The position numbers were made by a program, and so were the translations under genes. From positions 3,640,501 to 3,704,500 of the forward strand of contig NZ_CP012661.1 in assembly GCF_001620265.1 (NCBI RefSeq): a DNA stretch of 64,000 nt, read 5' to 3'. The first letter of the stretch is position 1; each line of letters begins with the position of its first letter. Positions 16,225 through 23,787 of this stretch are shown in pieces. The notes under the pieces are model-generated. The model made no database searches and was not told where the DNA came from. It saw only the letters and a program-made list of their open reading frames with translations. The DNA comes from Frigidibacter mobilis. GTDB lineage: Bacteria; Pseudomonadota; Alphaproteobacteria; Rhodobacterales; Rhodobacteraceae.

Positions 16225-16551
16225 TCAGAAGTCGCTAAGGCGGACTTCAACGGTTGCGGTCGAGGCAGCGGCGACAGCGACAGCCACGCCCAGTTTCGTG
16301 TTGTCGGTAGCCGTGCTGGTCGCGAGTCCGGCTGTGGAATCCCAATAGACGACAGCGCCGACCGCGAAGGCGTCAGCGGCCACTTTCGGAAGCCCGAAAA
16401 CGCCAACGGTCACAACGTCCACGTCTTCACCGATTGCGGCATCCCCGGCAGCGATGCCTTTGATTTCGCCAGCGATCACGACGCCCCCAGATGCCACGGC
16501 GGCAGGCGCGGAAAACGTGAGATTCGTTCCCGGTTGAATGTAATTCTTCAT
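16225..16551 (-). CDS. DUF2190 family capsid-associated protein
   Basis: A 108-residue Ala/Val/Gly-rich beta protein: MKNYIQPGTNLTFSAPAAVA, VVIAGEIKGIAAGDAAIGED, VGVFGLPKVAADAFAVGAVV and YWDSTAGLATS. This is the DUF2190 pattern; members sit beside the major capsid gene in many tailed phages and are thought to decorate or stabilise the head. It lies 2 bp from the head-joining gene upstream and 12 bp from the small gene downstream, inside the head operon. Confidence 0.82.
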   Translation of the reverse strand: MKNYIQPGTNLTFSAPAAVASGGVVIAGEIKGIAAGDAAIGEDVDVVTVGVFGLPKVAADAFAVGAVVYWDSTAGLATSTATDNTKLGVAVAVAAASTATVEVRLSDF

Positions 16552-16553
16552 GA

Positions 16554-16775
16554 TTAGACCCCCTTATGGGCGTTGATGTAGACGATTGCTGATTTGCGCC
16601 CGGCTTGAAGGGCAGCAATTTCCCGGTCGAGGGCGGTTATCGCCCCCGAGAGTTCAGCGTCAGAACGATAGACAATCCGTTCGCCGTTCTGGTCGGTCAC
16701 GCTCTGGATGCCCTGAAAGCGAGCATCCAGAAGACGTTCCCGGAAGGCTTGAAGATCCAGAAGCGTGTGGGCCAT
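16554..16775 (-). CDS. Head-tail joining protein (gpW-like)
   Basis: A 73-residue helical protein, MAHTLLDLQAFRERLLDARF, followed by an acidic region (RSDAELSGAITALDREIAAL) typical of the small gpW-like joining proteins that close the portal vertex. Its first base overlaps the last base of the capsid fusion gene (TAATG). It is the only possible connector in the element, which fits a particle designed to accept a tail made elsewhere. Confidence 0.72.
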   Translation of the reverse strand: MAHTLLDLQAFRERLLDARFQGIQSVTDQNGERIVYRSDAELSGAITALDREIAALQAGRKSAIVYINAHKGV

Positions 16776-18622
16776 TAGCCTGCGTTCCGGTAAGCGCCGC
16801 GCCAGTCGGTCGCGCCTGCACCGTAGTCCAGCGTGACACGGAATTCGCGGCCCAGAACTTCCCAGCCGTCCCGCGAGGACAGTTGCGGCCCCGGTGCCGA
16901 CGACAGGTAGGCGTATTCCAGAACAGGCGAAGTCGTGGGATCGCCGAACAGGAACCACTGGAAGCCGGTCAGGCGGGGTTCGACCAGCAGCGTCAGCTTG
17001 CCCGCGAAGGGGTTCACGTCATCGCTGTTGCTGGGGTTGATGGAAGCCAGCAGCTTTTCGGCGGTGGTCTCAAGCGCAGGACCGACCAGCAGGAAGCGCG
17101 GCGTGACGGAAACCGGAGTCTTGCCGTCCAGACCTTTCTGCGAACGCAGCGCCAGCCGTGCTGCCGACAGTGTGGTTTCATCAGGGACAGCACCGCTTGC
17201 AGCAAGGTTGCCGTGGGTCGCATGGAACAGGTTCACGCCGTCGCCCATCTTGACGCCGCCGCCGCTGTTCGCGGTCAGCAGTGCCAGAAGCTGGGTGGCT
17301 TCGGTCTGTGCCGCAGCGGACCCCATCAGTTCGCCCCAGCGCGAGAAAGCGCCCAGATCGTCATTGATGATCGCTTTGCGCGACAGGCTGAAGATGCCGC
17401 CAAAGGTTTCCAAGCTGTAACCCTCTTGGGCTTCACCAGTCGTCAGGGCTTTGATTTCCCCCGATTCAGTAACCTTCTGAAGCCCCGACATCTCGCCCAG
17501 TTTGAGGACCGACATCGGGCGGAAGTCTGCCGCCGTGCGCTGGCGGGCCAGTTGCTTCAGCGGCGACTGCGCAGCCTGATAGGCGTTTGTCAGCACACGG
17601 TTGCCAGCGCCGGTCAGCAGTTCGGGAAAGTCGCTGGTCGTGTGCATGGCGGCACGGGTGAGCATCTCTTCCCGACCCATGGTCGCAACCGACACGCCGG
17701 AACGGGTCAGAGCGTCACGGGCGAAGTCCTGAAGGCCCATCTGCGCATACGGGCGCGCGGCATCGCTGGGCGTGGTGCCCATCATGCGGCAGGCAAGGGC
17801 TTCGGTCTGGCGTTCGCGAATGGCGGCGGGATCTTCGGACGATGCGCCGACACGAATGCGGGGCGTTTCCCGGCTGCGACGTGCGGTCAGCGCGGCTTCC
17901 CGCGCATCCTCGCGGATTTCGTCGTCGGTCAGTTCTTCGCCAGCTTCCGCCATGCGGGTCTGCCAGTCTTCGCCCAGATTGTGGGCGGCGCGAACGCGGG
18001 CAATCAGCGCCTCACGGTCGTCAGTCTCTTGGATATCCTTCGGCATTTCTGCACTCCTGAAGCGTGATTGAGGGTCGGCGGGCACGGCGACTGCGGACGC
18101 CTCATGGATTGCCCAAGCCGCCGCCGTGCGGACTCGGGTCTTGCGACCGGCGATAACTTCGACGGTCTCGCGCCACTGGGTGACGCGATAGCCCACGCTG
18201 ACGCCCCGCAGGGTGCCCTCGCGGATTCTCTGGATTGCCGGGGCCGCGTCTTCGGCTTGCGACAAGCGAAGCGTGACAATCAGCTTGCTGTCTTCGAAGC
18301 GGTGCGCCGTGACGACGCCGATGACATCACGCGCACCGCCCTGTTGATGCGCGTCAAGCAACGGCGCGCCGACCAATTCGGCAGTGTCCAGCCCAGCGGG
18401 ATCAAGGCGTTCGAGATATGCGCCTTGTCGGTCACGCCGGACCACGGCTGCGAAGGTGCTGGCGACAGCTTCAACCGTCCAAGCCTCATCGTCATAGGTT
18501 GACGGCGAGAAGAGTGCCGCGCGCGTGTGCTTTTCGCCAAGCGTCTGGTCGGCGGGTCTGTTGCTTGGCAAAGCCGTGACGCGGGACGCCTTGGCAGGAT
18601 TGCCAGTCAAACGAATGTTCAT
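16775..18622 (-). CDS. Prohead protease/major capsid protein fusion
   Basis: A 615-residue protein. Residues about 30-190 form the prohead protease (ELVGAPLLDAHQQGGARDVI with the catalytic His; REGTLRGVSVGYRV with the Ser). A charged helical linker (about 200-290) serves as the scaffold. Residues about 300-615 are a Mu gpT-like major capsid domain (DFPELLTGAGNRVLTNAY, GGIFSLSRKAIINDDLGAFS, FHATHGNLAASGAVPDETTL, VTPRFLLVGPALETTAEKLL). Cleavage during assembly should separate the parts. Single-chain fusions of this kind are known in alphaproteobacterial prophages. It overlaps the portal stop by 4 bp. Confidence 0.9.
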   Translation of the reverse strand: MNIRLTGNPAKASRVTALPSNRPADQTLGEKHTRAALFSPSTYDDEAWTVEAVASTFAAVVRRDRQGAYLERLDPAGLDTAELVGAPLLDAHQQGGARDVIGVVTAHRFEDSKLIVTLRLSQAEDAAPAIQRIREGTLRGVSVGYRVTQWRETVEVIAGRKTRVRTAAAWAIHEASAVAVPADPQSRFRSAEMPKDIQETDDREALIARVRAAHNLGEDWQTRMAEAGEELTDDEIREDAREAALTARRSRETPRIRVGASSEDPAAIRERQTEALACRMMGTTPSDAARPYAQMGLQDFARDALTRSGVSVATMGREEMLTRAAMHTTSDFPELLTGAGNRVLTNAYQAAQSPLKQLARQRTAADFRPMSVLKLGEMSGLQKVTESGEIKALTTGEAQEGYSLETFGGIFSLSRKAIINDDLGAFSRWGELMGSAAAQTEATQLLALLTANSGGGVKMGDGVNLFHATHGNLAASGAVPDETTLSAARLALRSQKGLDGKTPVSVTPRFLLVGPALETTAEKLLASINPSNSDDVNPFAGKLTLLVEPRLTGFQWFLFGDPTTSPVLEYAYLSSAPGPQLSSRDGWEVLGREFRVTLDYGAGATDWRGAYRNAG

Positions 18623-19980
18623 TCTTTGGAATCCTTTTGCTCTGAAAGCGTTTTCCCAAGGGCATCCGCTTGGATTTCTGCGTCGAGGTCTTCCAAGACC
18701 CAGCCACGTTCTGCGACAGCCTTGCGGCGCGAGGTCAGGCCCAGTTCGAGTTCGGCGCGGGTCGCGGCCAGATCCTTAGCTGGGTCCACTTGGAGAGGCT
18801 TCGGGGCCAGCCAGTCGGCGGAGAGGAAATCGCGGGGGTTCTGTTCGAAGTCCGGTGCGTCGATACCGCCCGAAAGGATTCCGTGCGTGATGACAGCCCG
18901 CCAGACCGGCGCGAGGAACCGGGGCACAAGCACGCCGTATTGCACCTGTTCAACGCGCTGACGGAACGGCAGCAGGCCAGCCCTCAATGAACTGTAGTTG
19001 GCACCCGACAGATCGCCCGACACCAAATGGTCGGGAAGCCCCATGCCAGCCGCGATCTTGCGCAGATTGTGACGCAAGAACGCATCGGCCTGCTGAAGCT
19101 GTTGCGGACTGTTGAACTTGATGTCTTCGCCAACACCCAGACGGATCAGCGCGCCCGGCTCCATGCTGGCGGTATCTCCCCCGCCGTGCGGGTCGGTCGT
19201 CGCGCCGTTCACGTCCACGATGAAGCCGCTGTGCATGGCGGCGACCTTAGCGGCCATTAGCAAAGCATCTTCATAGCCGTCAGTGTCGCTGGCGGTCAGG
19301 ATGACTTGCGCCAGCCACGACACACCGCGCACCTGTCCCGGCGCGTTCGGACGGAAGACATGCAAAACGCTGTCTGCATCAACCCGCTGGGCTGGGGCAT
19401 AAGATGCGAAGGTGCTGGCAGGACGTTCGGGCAGGATGTGGAAGGCCACCCGCCGCCCGTTCTGGTCCAGTTCGACGCCCGCAAAGATCGTCCGACCTTC
19501 GGACAGTTCGACCGTCTTGGACTCGTCCAGCAACTCGGGCGGCAGGATGCGGATTTGCGGGCCGTCATCCGAGTCGATCAGCAGCGCCAAGCCTTCGCCA
19601 GCGACTACCATGCTATGCGCAATTGCGGCCTGTTGACCCCAAAAGTCGGTCAGACCTTCAGCGTCTGCGCGTTCGGCCCACGTCTCAAAATAGGCGTTGA
19701 TCGCGCGGCGCATCTCGGGATCGGGGTGCTTGCTTGTGGGCTGAAGGCCGGGACCGACAAGCGCACCCGTCCAATTCGCCACGCCCTGCGCGATCCAAGG
19801 ATTGTTCATCGACAGATAGGCGGCACGGCTGCGCAGCGACTGACCGGCTGCGGCAATCTCGGGATTGATGCGGCCAAAGGTGCCCATCCCAAATCCCCGA
19901 CGCCCGCCAGCAGCGCCGTCAAAACGACGGGTTTGCATGGGTTCAGCTTTGCGAAAGATGCGCGCGAAGGGGTTCTGCAT
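18619..19980 (-). CDS. Phage portal protein (lambda gpB family)
   Basis: A 453-residue portal. Family blocks include RSRAAYLSMNNPWIAQGVAN, WTGALVGPGLQPTSKHPDPE, EGLALLIDSDDGPQIRILPP, FRPNAPGQVRGVSWLAQVIL, AGMGLPDHLVSGDLSGANYS and SLRAGLLPFRQRVEQ. It forms the dodecameric entry ring for DNA at one head vertex. The ATG at 19980 (MQNPFARIFRKAEP) is used; a TTG farther upstream overlaps the preceding gene. An intact portal together with terminase and capsid indicates that this element makes its own heads. Confidence 0.92.
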   Translation of the reverse strand: MQNPFARIFRKAEPMQTRRFDGAAGGRRGFGMGTFGRINPEIAAAGQSLRSRAAYLSMNNPWIAQGVANWTGALVGPGLQPTSKHPDPEMRRAINAYFETWAERADAEGLTDFWGQQAAIAHSMVVAGEGLALLIDSDDGPQIRILPPELLDESKTVELSEGRTIFAGVELDQNGRRVAFHILPERPASTFASYAPAQRVDADSVLHVFRPNAPGQVRGVSWLAQVILTASDTDGYEDALLMAAKVAAMHSGFIVDVNGATTDPHGGGDTASMEPGALIRLGVGEDIKFNSPQQLQQADAFLRHNLRKIAAGMGLPDHLVSGDLSGANYSSLRAGLLPFRQRVEQVQYGVLVPRFLAPVWRAVITHGILSGGIDAPDFEQNPRDFLSADWLAPKPLQVDPAKDLAATRAELELGLTSRRKAVAERGWVLEDLDAEIQADALGKTLSEQKDSKE

Positions 19981-19984
19981 GGGA

Positions 19985-20530
19985 TCAGCCTTTCGCAAAA
20001 AGCGGAAGGATTTCAGCGATCAGTTCAGACGCGGGCAGCGTAAATCGTGCGATCTCTGCTTTCGGGCCTTTGCCAATCATGCGCAGTGCGTTTTCGACAC
20101 GTTCGCTGCGCGGGCGGTCCCGTTTCCAATCCGCACGGACGAAGACAGTCCGGTCTGTCATCATGATGATATGAAGGGCGAACGCCTCACCAGCTTCAAG
20201 GCGCTGGATCGCCTCGGCAGCATGGGAAACGCCCATTTGACCACCGTTCGGCATTTCCTCACGGCGTTCACCCGACCCGCTAAGCCAGCGCGTCAGGGTA
20301 TCAATCGAAGCGCGGGGGATGCCAAACTCAAACGCGATCTGCGCCAGCCGGATCGTCGCGGCGGCGGCGCGGTCATACAGGAAAATGCGCCCCTGCTGCG
20401 TAGTCGGCGGCAGGAAGTGACGCTGCACAAGGTTGCGCAGGCCTTTCTCGAACTGCGCGTGATGCTCATCTTCCACACCGTCTAGGCGTGCGAAGCGGGC
20501 TGCAATCTCGGCAAGTGTATAGTCGGTCAT
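19985..20530 (-). CDS. Uncharacterised protein between portal and terminase genes
   Basis: A 181-residue protein, MTDYTLAEIAARFARLDGVE, with an Arg-rich central helix pair (RAAAATIRLAQIAFEFGIPR, DTLTRWLSG) reminiscent of MerR-type DNA-binding helices, and a C-terminal half rich in strands (FALHIIMMTDRTVFVRADWK). A ribosome binding site GGAGC precedes the ATG. Its position between terminase and portal, where helper-interaction or packaging-specificity genes often lie, is notable, but no function can be assigned. Confidence 0.6.
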   Translation of the reverse strand: MTDYTLAEIAARFARLDGVEDEHHAQFEKGLRNLVQRHFLPPTTQQGRIFLYDRAAAATIRLAQIAFEFGIPRASIDTLTRWLSGSGERREEMPNGGQMGVSHAAEAIQRLEAGEAFALHIIMMTDRTVFVRADWKRDRPRSERVENALRMIGKGPKAEIARFTLPASELIAEILPLFAKG

Positions 20531-20700
20531 GTTCAGGGCTCCTTCGCTCTCCTTATCTTAGTTTTAAGTTGACGAGTCCAGAACTTTCTGCGATATCGGA
20601 GTCAGTTCCAAGTTCCATGAACACGGGCGGGGCGGCTTCGGTCGCCCTGTCCATCTGATACCACCGGGCGGATGAGTCCTCCTGACCGAACCCCGGCGGT

Positions 20701-20747
20701 GAAAGGCCCCCGTCTCGCTGTTTGCGGCAGCAGGGCGGGGGCCTTTC
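20701..20747. terminator. Strong GC hairpin, probable terminator
   Basis: GAAAGGCCCCCG (20701-20712) and CGGGGGCCTTTC (20736-20747) are perfect 12-base complements, followed on the plus strand by TCATTCTG. It precedes the two plus-strand genes and lies upstream of the minus-strand 181-residue protein, so it may insulate the inserted plus-strand pair. Confidence 0.6.
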
Positions 20748-20773
20748 TCATTCTGAAAGACAAAGGAATTGCC

Positions 20774-21094
20774 ATGCACAGCGACATTCAGAAAACCTGC
20801 GATGCGGACGAACGCTTTGCCGCGCGCTTCCCCGACCGGCAATTTTGGTTGCGCCCAGCATCACGCGGTGAGGTGCGAGAGATTTTTGGCCGGAAGGTGC
20901 GAGGCTGGCACCCATGTCTGGCAGTATGGCGCGAGGGCGACATTTACCGGAAGGTGCCTTTTTTTGCCACGACCCGCGATGTTGCCGACGCCAGCGACGG
21001 AGTCTCGGCAGAGACAGCGGTCAATGCTATTGAGTCCTTGCGTGAAGGCGTTGTTCTGCGCATCCTCATAACACGCTCAGGGCGAGCGTTATAG
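20774..21094 (+). CDS. Small plus-strand accessory protein of the satellite
   Basis: A 106-residue protein (MHSDIQKTCDADERFAARFP) with AAAGGA upstream. The body FWLRPASRGEVREIFGRKVR ... YRKVPFFATTRDVADASDG suggests a compact alpha/beta domain; no family is recognised. It runs against all packaging genes in the element and is followed 10 bp later by a second small gene. Oppositely oriented gene pairs inside packaging modules are usually morons, often carrying defence or superinfection functions, which is a guess here. Confidence 0.6.
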   Translation: MHSDIQKTCDADERFAARFPDRQFWLRPASRGEVREIFGRKVRGWHPCLAVWREGDIYRKVPFFATTRDVADASDGVSAETAVNAIESLREGVVLRILITRSGRAL

Positions 21095-21104
21095 GAGTAA
21101 CTAA

Positions 21105-21302
21105 ATGGATATTAGAATTTCACACAATATTGGCGGTTCAGAATACAAGGTATTTGAACAAAAGAACGGCTGTGATCTCTGCCACAAAACTGGCGATGAA
21201 GAACAAAAAGTATACTATTTCAAGGATGGGAAAGGGCCTTTCGACAAGCCCCATTTGACCCTACGGATTGGGCTTAACCTCCTAACCACTTCGACCGAAT
21301 AA
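21105..21302 (+). CDS. Small Cys-containing protein of the plus-strand accessory pair
   Basis: A 65-residue protein, MDIRISHNIGGSEYKVFEQK, with a CDLCHKTG motif in the middle that could bind metal, and a lysine-rich centre. GGAG lies in front of the ATG. Its codon use is more AT-rich than that of the neighbours, suggesting recent arrival. The 3' end overlaps, on the opposite strand, the frameshift-corrected end of the large terminase gene. Confidence 0.55.
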   Translation: MDIRISHNIGGSEYKVFEQKNGCDLCHKTGDEEQKVYYFKDGKGPFDKPHLTLRIGLNLLTTSTE

Positions 21303-23033
21303 CGGTTGGCGGTTTCTTCGGCGCGGCGGCTGAAGCCAACTCTTCGGCCCTGCGGTCAGGCTGCCAAGCGATCAAATGCTTGGCAGCCAGTGCCATAACC
21401 GCGCAGTCGAGTCCTTCACTTCTCCGGCCAGTGATCTGATGCCATTCGCGGATTGCGAAGCCCGGCTATAGCGGACCCGGATTTCCTCGCCAGCAAGCTG
21501 TTCCCAATAAGTCGGTGGCAAGGAATCTGAGAACCGAAGCGTTCCAGCCGTCGCCATGCGATGAACGCGATCCTTCAAACCATCGACGCCCAGAAGCTGC
21601 AACCGGACAGTCTTGTCAGCAGCTTTGCCCAGCGTGACAGCGGGTTGCTTCCAGCCGCCAACACCTTTTGACGGGAACGTTTGCGGCGCGCGTCCACGGC
21701 AGAAACCTTGAATCGCAGCAGCGCGAACACCGTCACCAGCATCGACCAGCACCTTGTCATAACTGATTGTGCCCCCGCGCGGATGGGGGAAGCGCCGGGC
21801 GATCATGTCTGCCAGTGCGACCCACACGTCATTTTCCAGCGGGTCGCCATAGACCAGTTCATGAGCCAGCACAGTGCCGCGACCTTCCGCATCCCATGCG
21901 ACAGTTGACAGTTCGACCCGATCCGACTGCACATCACAACCGCCCGTAAGAAAGAGCCCAGAGTCGGGAATCTGGTCGAGACTTGCGGACACAAGCGTCA
22001 GGGCGGACTCATCGACTCCTTCCCCGGTCTGTTCGAAGCCGTCGCCAAGCAATAGGTTCGTCCACGCTTGCAGCGCAGCAGGGTCTTTCCCACAGGCTAG
22101 AAATTCCGCCACGATCTGAGACCAGCGCGCGTTGTAATGAGGGCTGACAAGGCTGTTGATTTTGAAGCCCACGCGCTTTTTGTTTTCGGGATTTGTGGCG
22201 CGCCATCTGCCGTTAGAGACCATTTCAGCTTTGCGGGATTCAGGCACAAGGCAACCGCAGTTAGGGCAGCACCATTCGACGCCCTTTTCCAGTTCGTCCT
22301 TCTTGAAGTGCAAGTCCTTCCATTCGATCTGGGCGTAGTCGTCGCATTCCACGCACTTCGGCTCAAAAACGCGCTGGTCGGAATCCTCATACAAAGCGCA
22401 GACAGCATCGCCTTTGAAAATCGGGGTGCCGCCGAAGACCAGCGTTCTATCGCGGTAGGTCTGACTCCTCATTCGCAACAGGTCGAGAACTGAGCCCTCT
22501 TGCGTCATTTCGTAGGCCGCGATTTCGTCCGCGATCACCACCTTGCCCAGCTTGCGCCTGAACGACCGAGGACTAGAGGCGCTGAGAAATTCCAGACTCC
22601 CGCCGCCGAACAAGCGCCGCATCATCGTGGATCGGCCCGACTCGTCCGCACCATCGCTGATCAAACCCCGCAAGGCTGGGCTGGCTTCGAACAGGGCTTC
22701 CGTATCGACGCTGAAAGCCCGACTGTCGTCTTGCGTCGGCTGCGTTACAAGAATCGGGCACGGGTTCGTTGCGACCGTGTGAGCGATGTAGCCCATCAGC
22801 AGTTGGCTGAAACCCACGCGCGCAGACTTCTGAATCACAATCTCATTAACCGCAGGATCGGTCATAGCGTTGGCAATGCCTTCCTGAAACTTCCACAGCC
22901 GCATCCTGCCGGGTGTTGCGCTGGCCGTTTGCGGGATCTGGATATTGGCCTCGCACCATTCTGCCAGCGGCATCGAGGGGGGTGGGCGCAGGACTTGCAA
23001 AGCGTCGTGGCGCAGTTTTTCAATCGTTCCCAT
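21274..23033 (-). pseudogene. terL: Terminase large subunit (gpA family), frameshifted near the 3' end
   Basis: The ATPase half shows PAVNEIVIQKSARVGFSQLL (Walker A region), VVIADEIAAYEMTQEGS (Walker B) and VFGGTPIFKGDAVCALYEDS. A zinc-ribbon pair (CVECDDYAQIEW, CCPNCGCLVPES) and the nuclease half (LFLTGGCDVQSDRVELSTVA, DKVLVDAGDG) follow. The frame as written stops at 21372, but the gpA C-terminal signature WHQITGRRSEGLDCAVMALA lies in the next frame after a GGG (21461-21463) and continues to 21274. One missing G explains this; the intact protein would be 586 residues. Only the last ~60 residues are affected. Whether the lesion is real is open. Confidence 0.85.
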
Positions 23034-23568
23034 CTGCGAGTCCTTCCAAGGCGTGTTTGATTTCGGCGGTCAGGGTTTCGATGTCGTGCGCCGTCAGATG
23101 CGGTTGTGACGCGGCGTAGCGGCTAGGGACGGCCAGCATTCCTGCCCGCACGTCCCGCAATACGATCTGCCAAGCCCTGAGCGTTTCCGCGACAGGAACC
23201 AGTTCGCCACGAAGCTGCGCGTTCTTCAGCGCCGTGGCGTCTGCCTGTTCGCGGGCCAGTCGAGTGCGTTCCCGCTTGTGGGGGTCAGTGGGTTCGTCGC
23301 CGGGACGCCCTGCCCGAGAAGCCGACTCCCGCAATCTCACAACATAGCGGCGGACGGATTCTTCCACGTCATATCGCCCACGGCTTGACCGGACGAAAAC
23401 GCCCTCCCTCGCCTTGGTCCGAACTTGGCTCAGGGACAGCGAAAGAAGCGCGGCAAGGCCCCTTTCGTCCATTTCATAGGGCAAGGTAGCCGAAACGGCA
23501 GGAGGGGCCTCTGGCGGGCTGTTTTCGCCGCCCAACAGATCGGCAAACATTTCAGAATGCGATGTCAC
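23020..23568 (-). CDS. terS: Terminase small subunit (Nu1-like)
   Basis: A 182-residue protein. After an N-terminal tail, MDERGLAALLSLSLSQVRTK and GVFVRSSRGRYDVEESVRRY form the winged helix of Nu1/terS proteins; a long charged helix (KRERTRLAREQADATALKNA) and QLRGELVPVAETLRAWQIVL follow, as in the family. It recognises the packaging site and loads TerL, with which it overlaps by 14 bp. A cos or pac site is likely close by, between here and the primase gene. Confidence 0.85.
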   Translation of the reverse strand: MTSHSEMFADLLGGENSPPEAPPAVSATLPYEMDERGLAALLSLSLSQVRTKAREGVFVRSSRGRYDVEESVRRYVVRLRESASRAGRPGDEPTDPHKRERTRLAREQADATALKNAQLRGELVPVAETLRAWQIVLRDVRAGMLAVPSRYAASQPHLTAHDIETLTAEIKHALEGLADGND

Positions 23569-23668
23569 AACCGGACTCCCATGGATTCCAAAAATTTGAA
23601 AAGCGGAAACCTCTGCGGTTCAGAGCCCCCCGCAAGCCGTGCCCCCAAGGGGAGGACCCAAACAGATT

Positions 23669-23775
23669 TGAGACAACCTGAGACAAGGCTTCCGTATAAG
23701 CGGCCTTATAGGCGCATACACACGCGCGCACACACACATGAGGGATATACGGAAAGGTTGTCTCGGGTTGTCTCA
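23669..23775. repeat. Four-copy TGAGACAA inverted array; candidate replication origin or packaging site
   Basis: Two 30-base arms (23669-23698 and 23746-23775) are inverted copies with four mismatches. Each arm holds two TGAGACAA-type units in tandem and ends in a TTCCGTATA motif. The 47-base spacer is a CA/CG alternating run. The array lies in the only gap between the primase-helicase and terS, where satellites commonly have their origin, and iterons of this arrangement are bound by primase-helicases. Confidence 0.6.
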
Positions 23776-23787
23776 CATTGAGCGATA

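Noticed and set aside
23720..23745. CA/CG alternating run as a simple microsatellite of no interest
   Set aside because: It lies exactly between the two arms of the inverted array and is therefore treated as part of the candidate origin.
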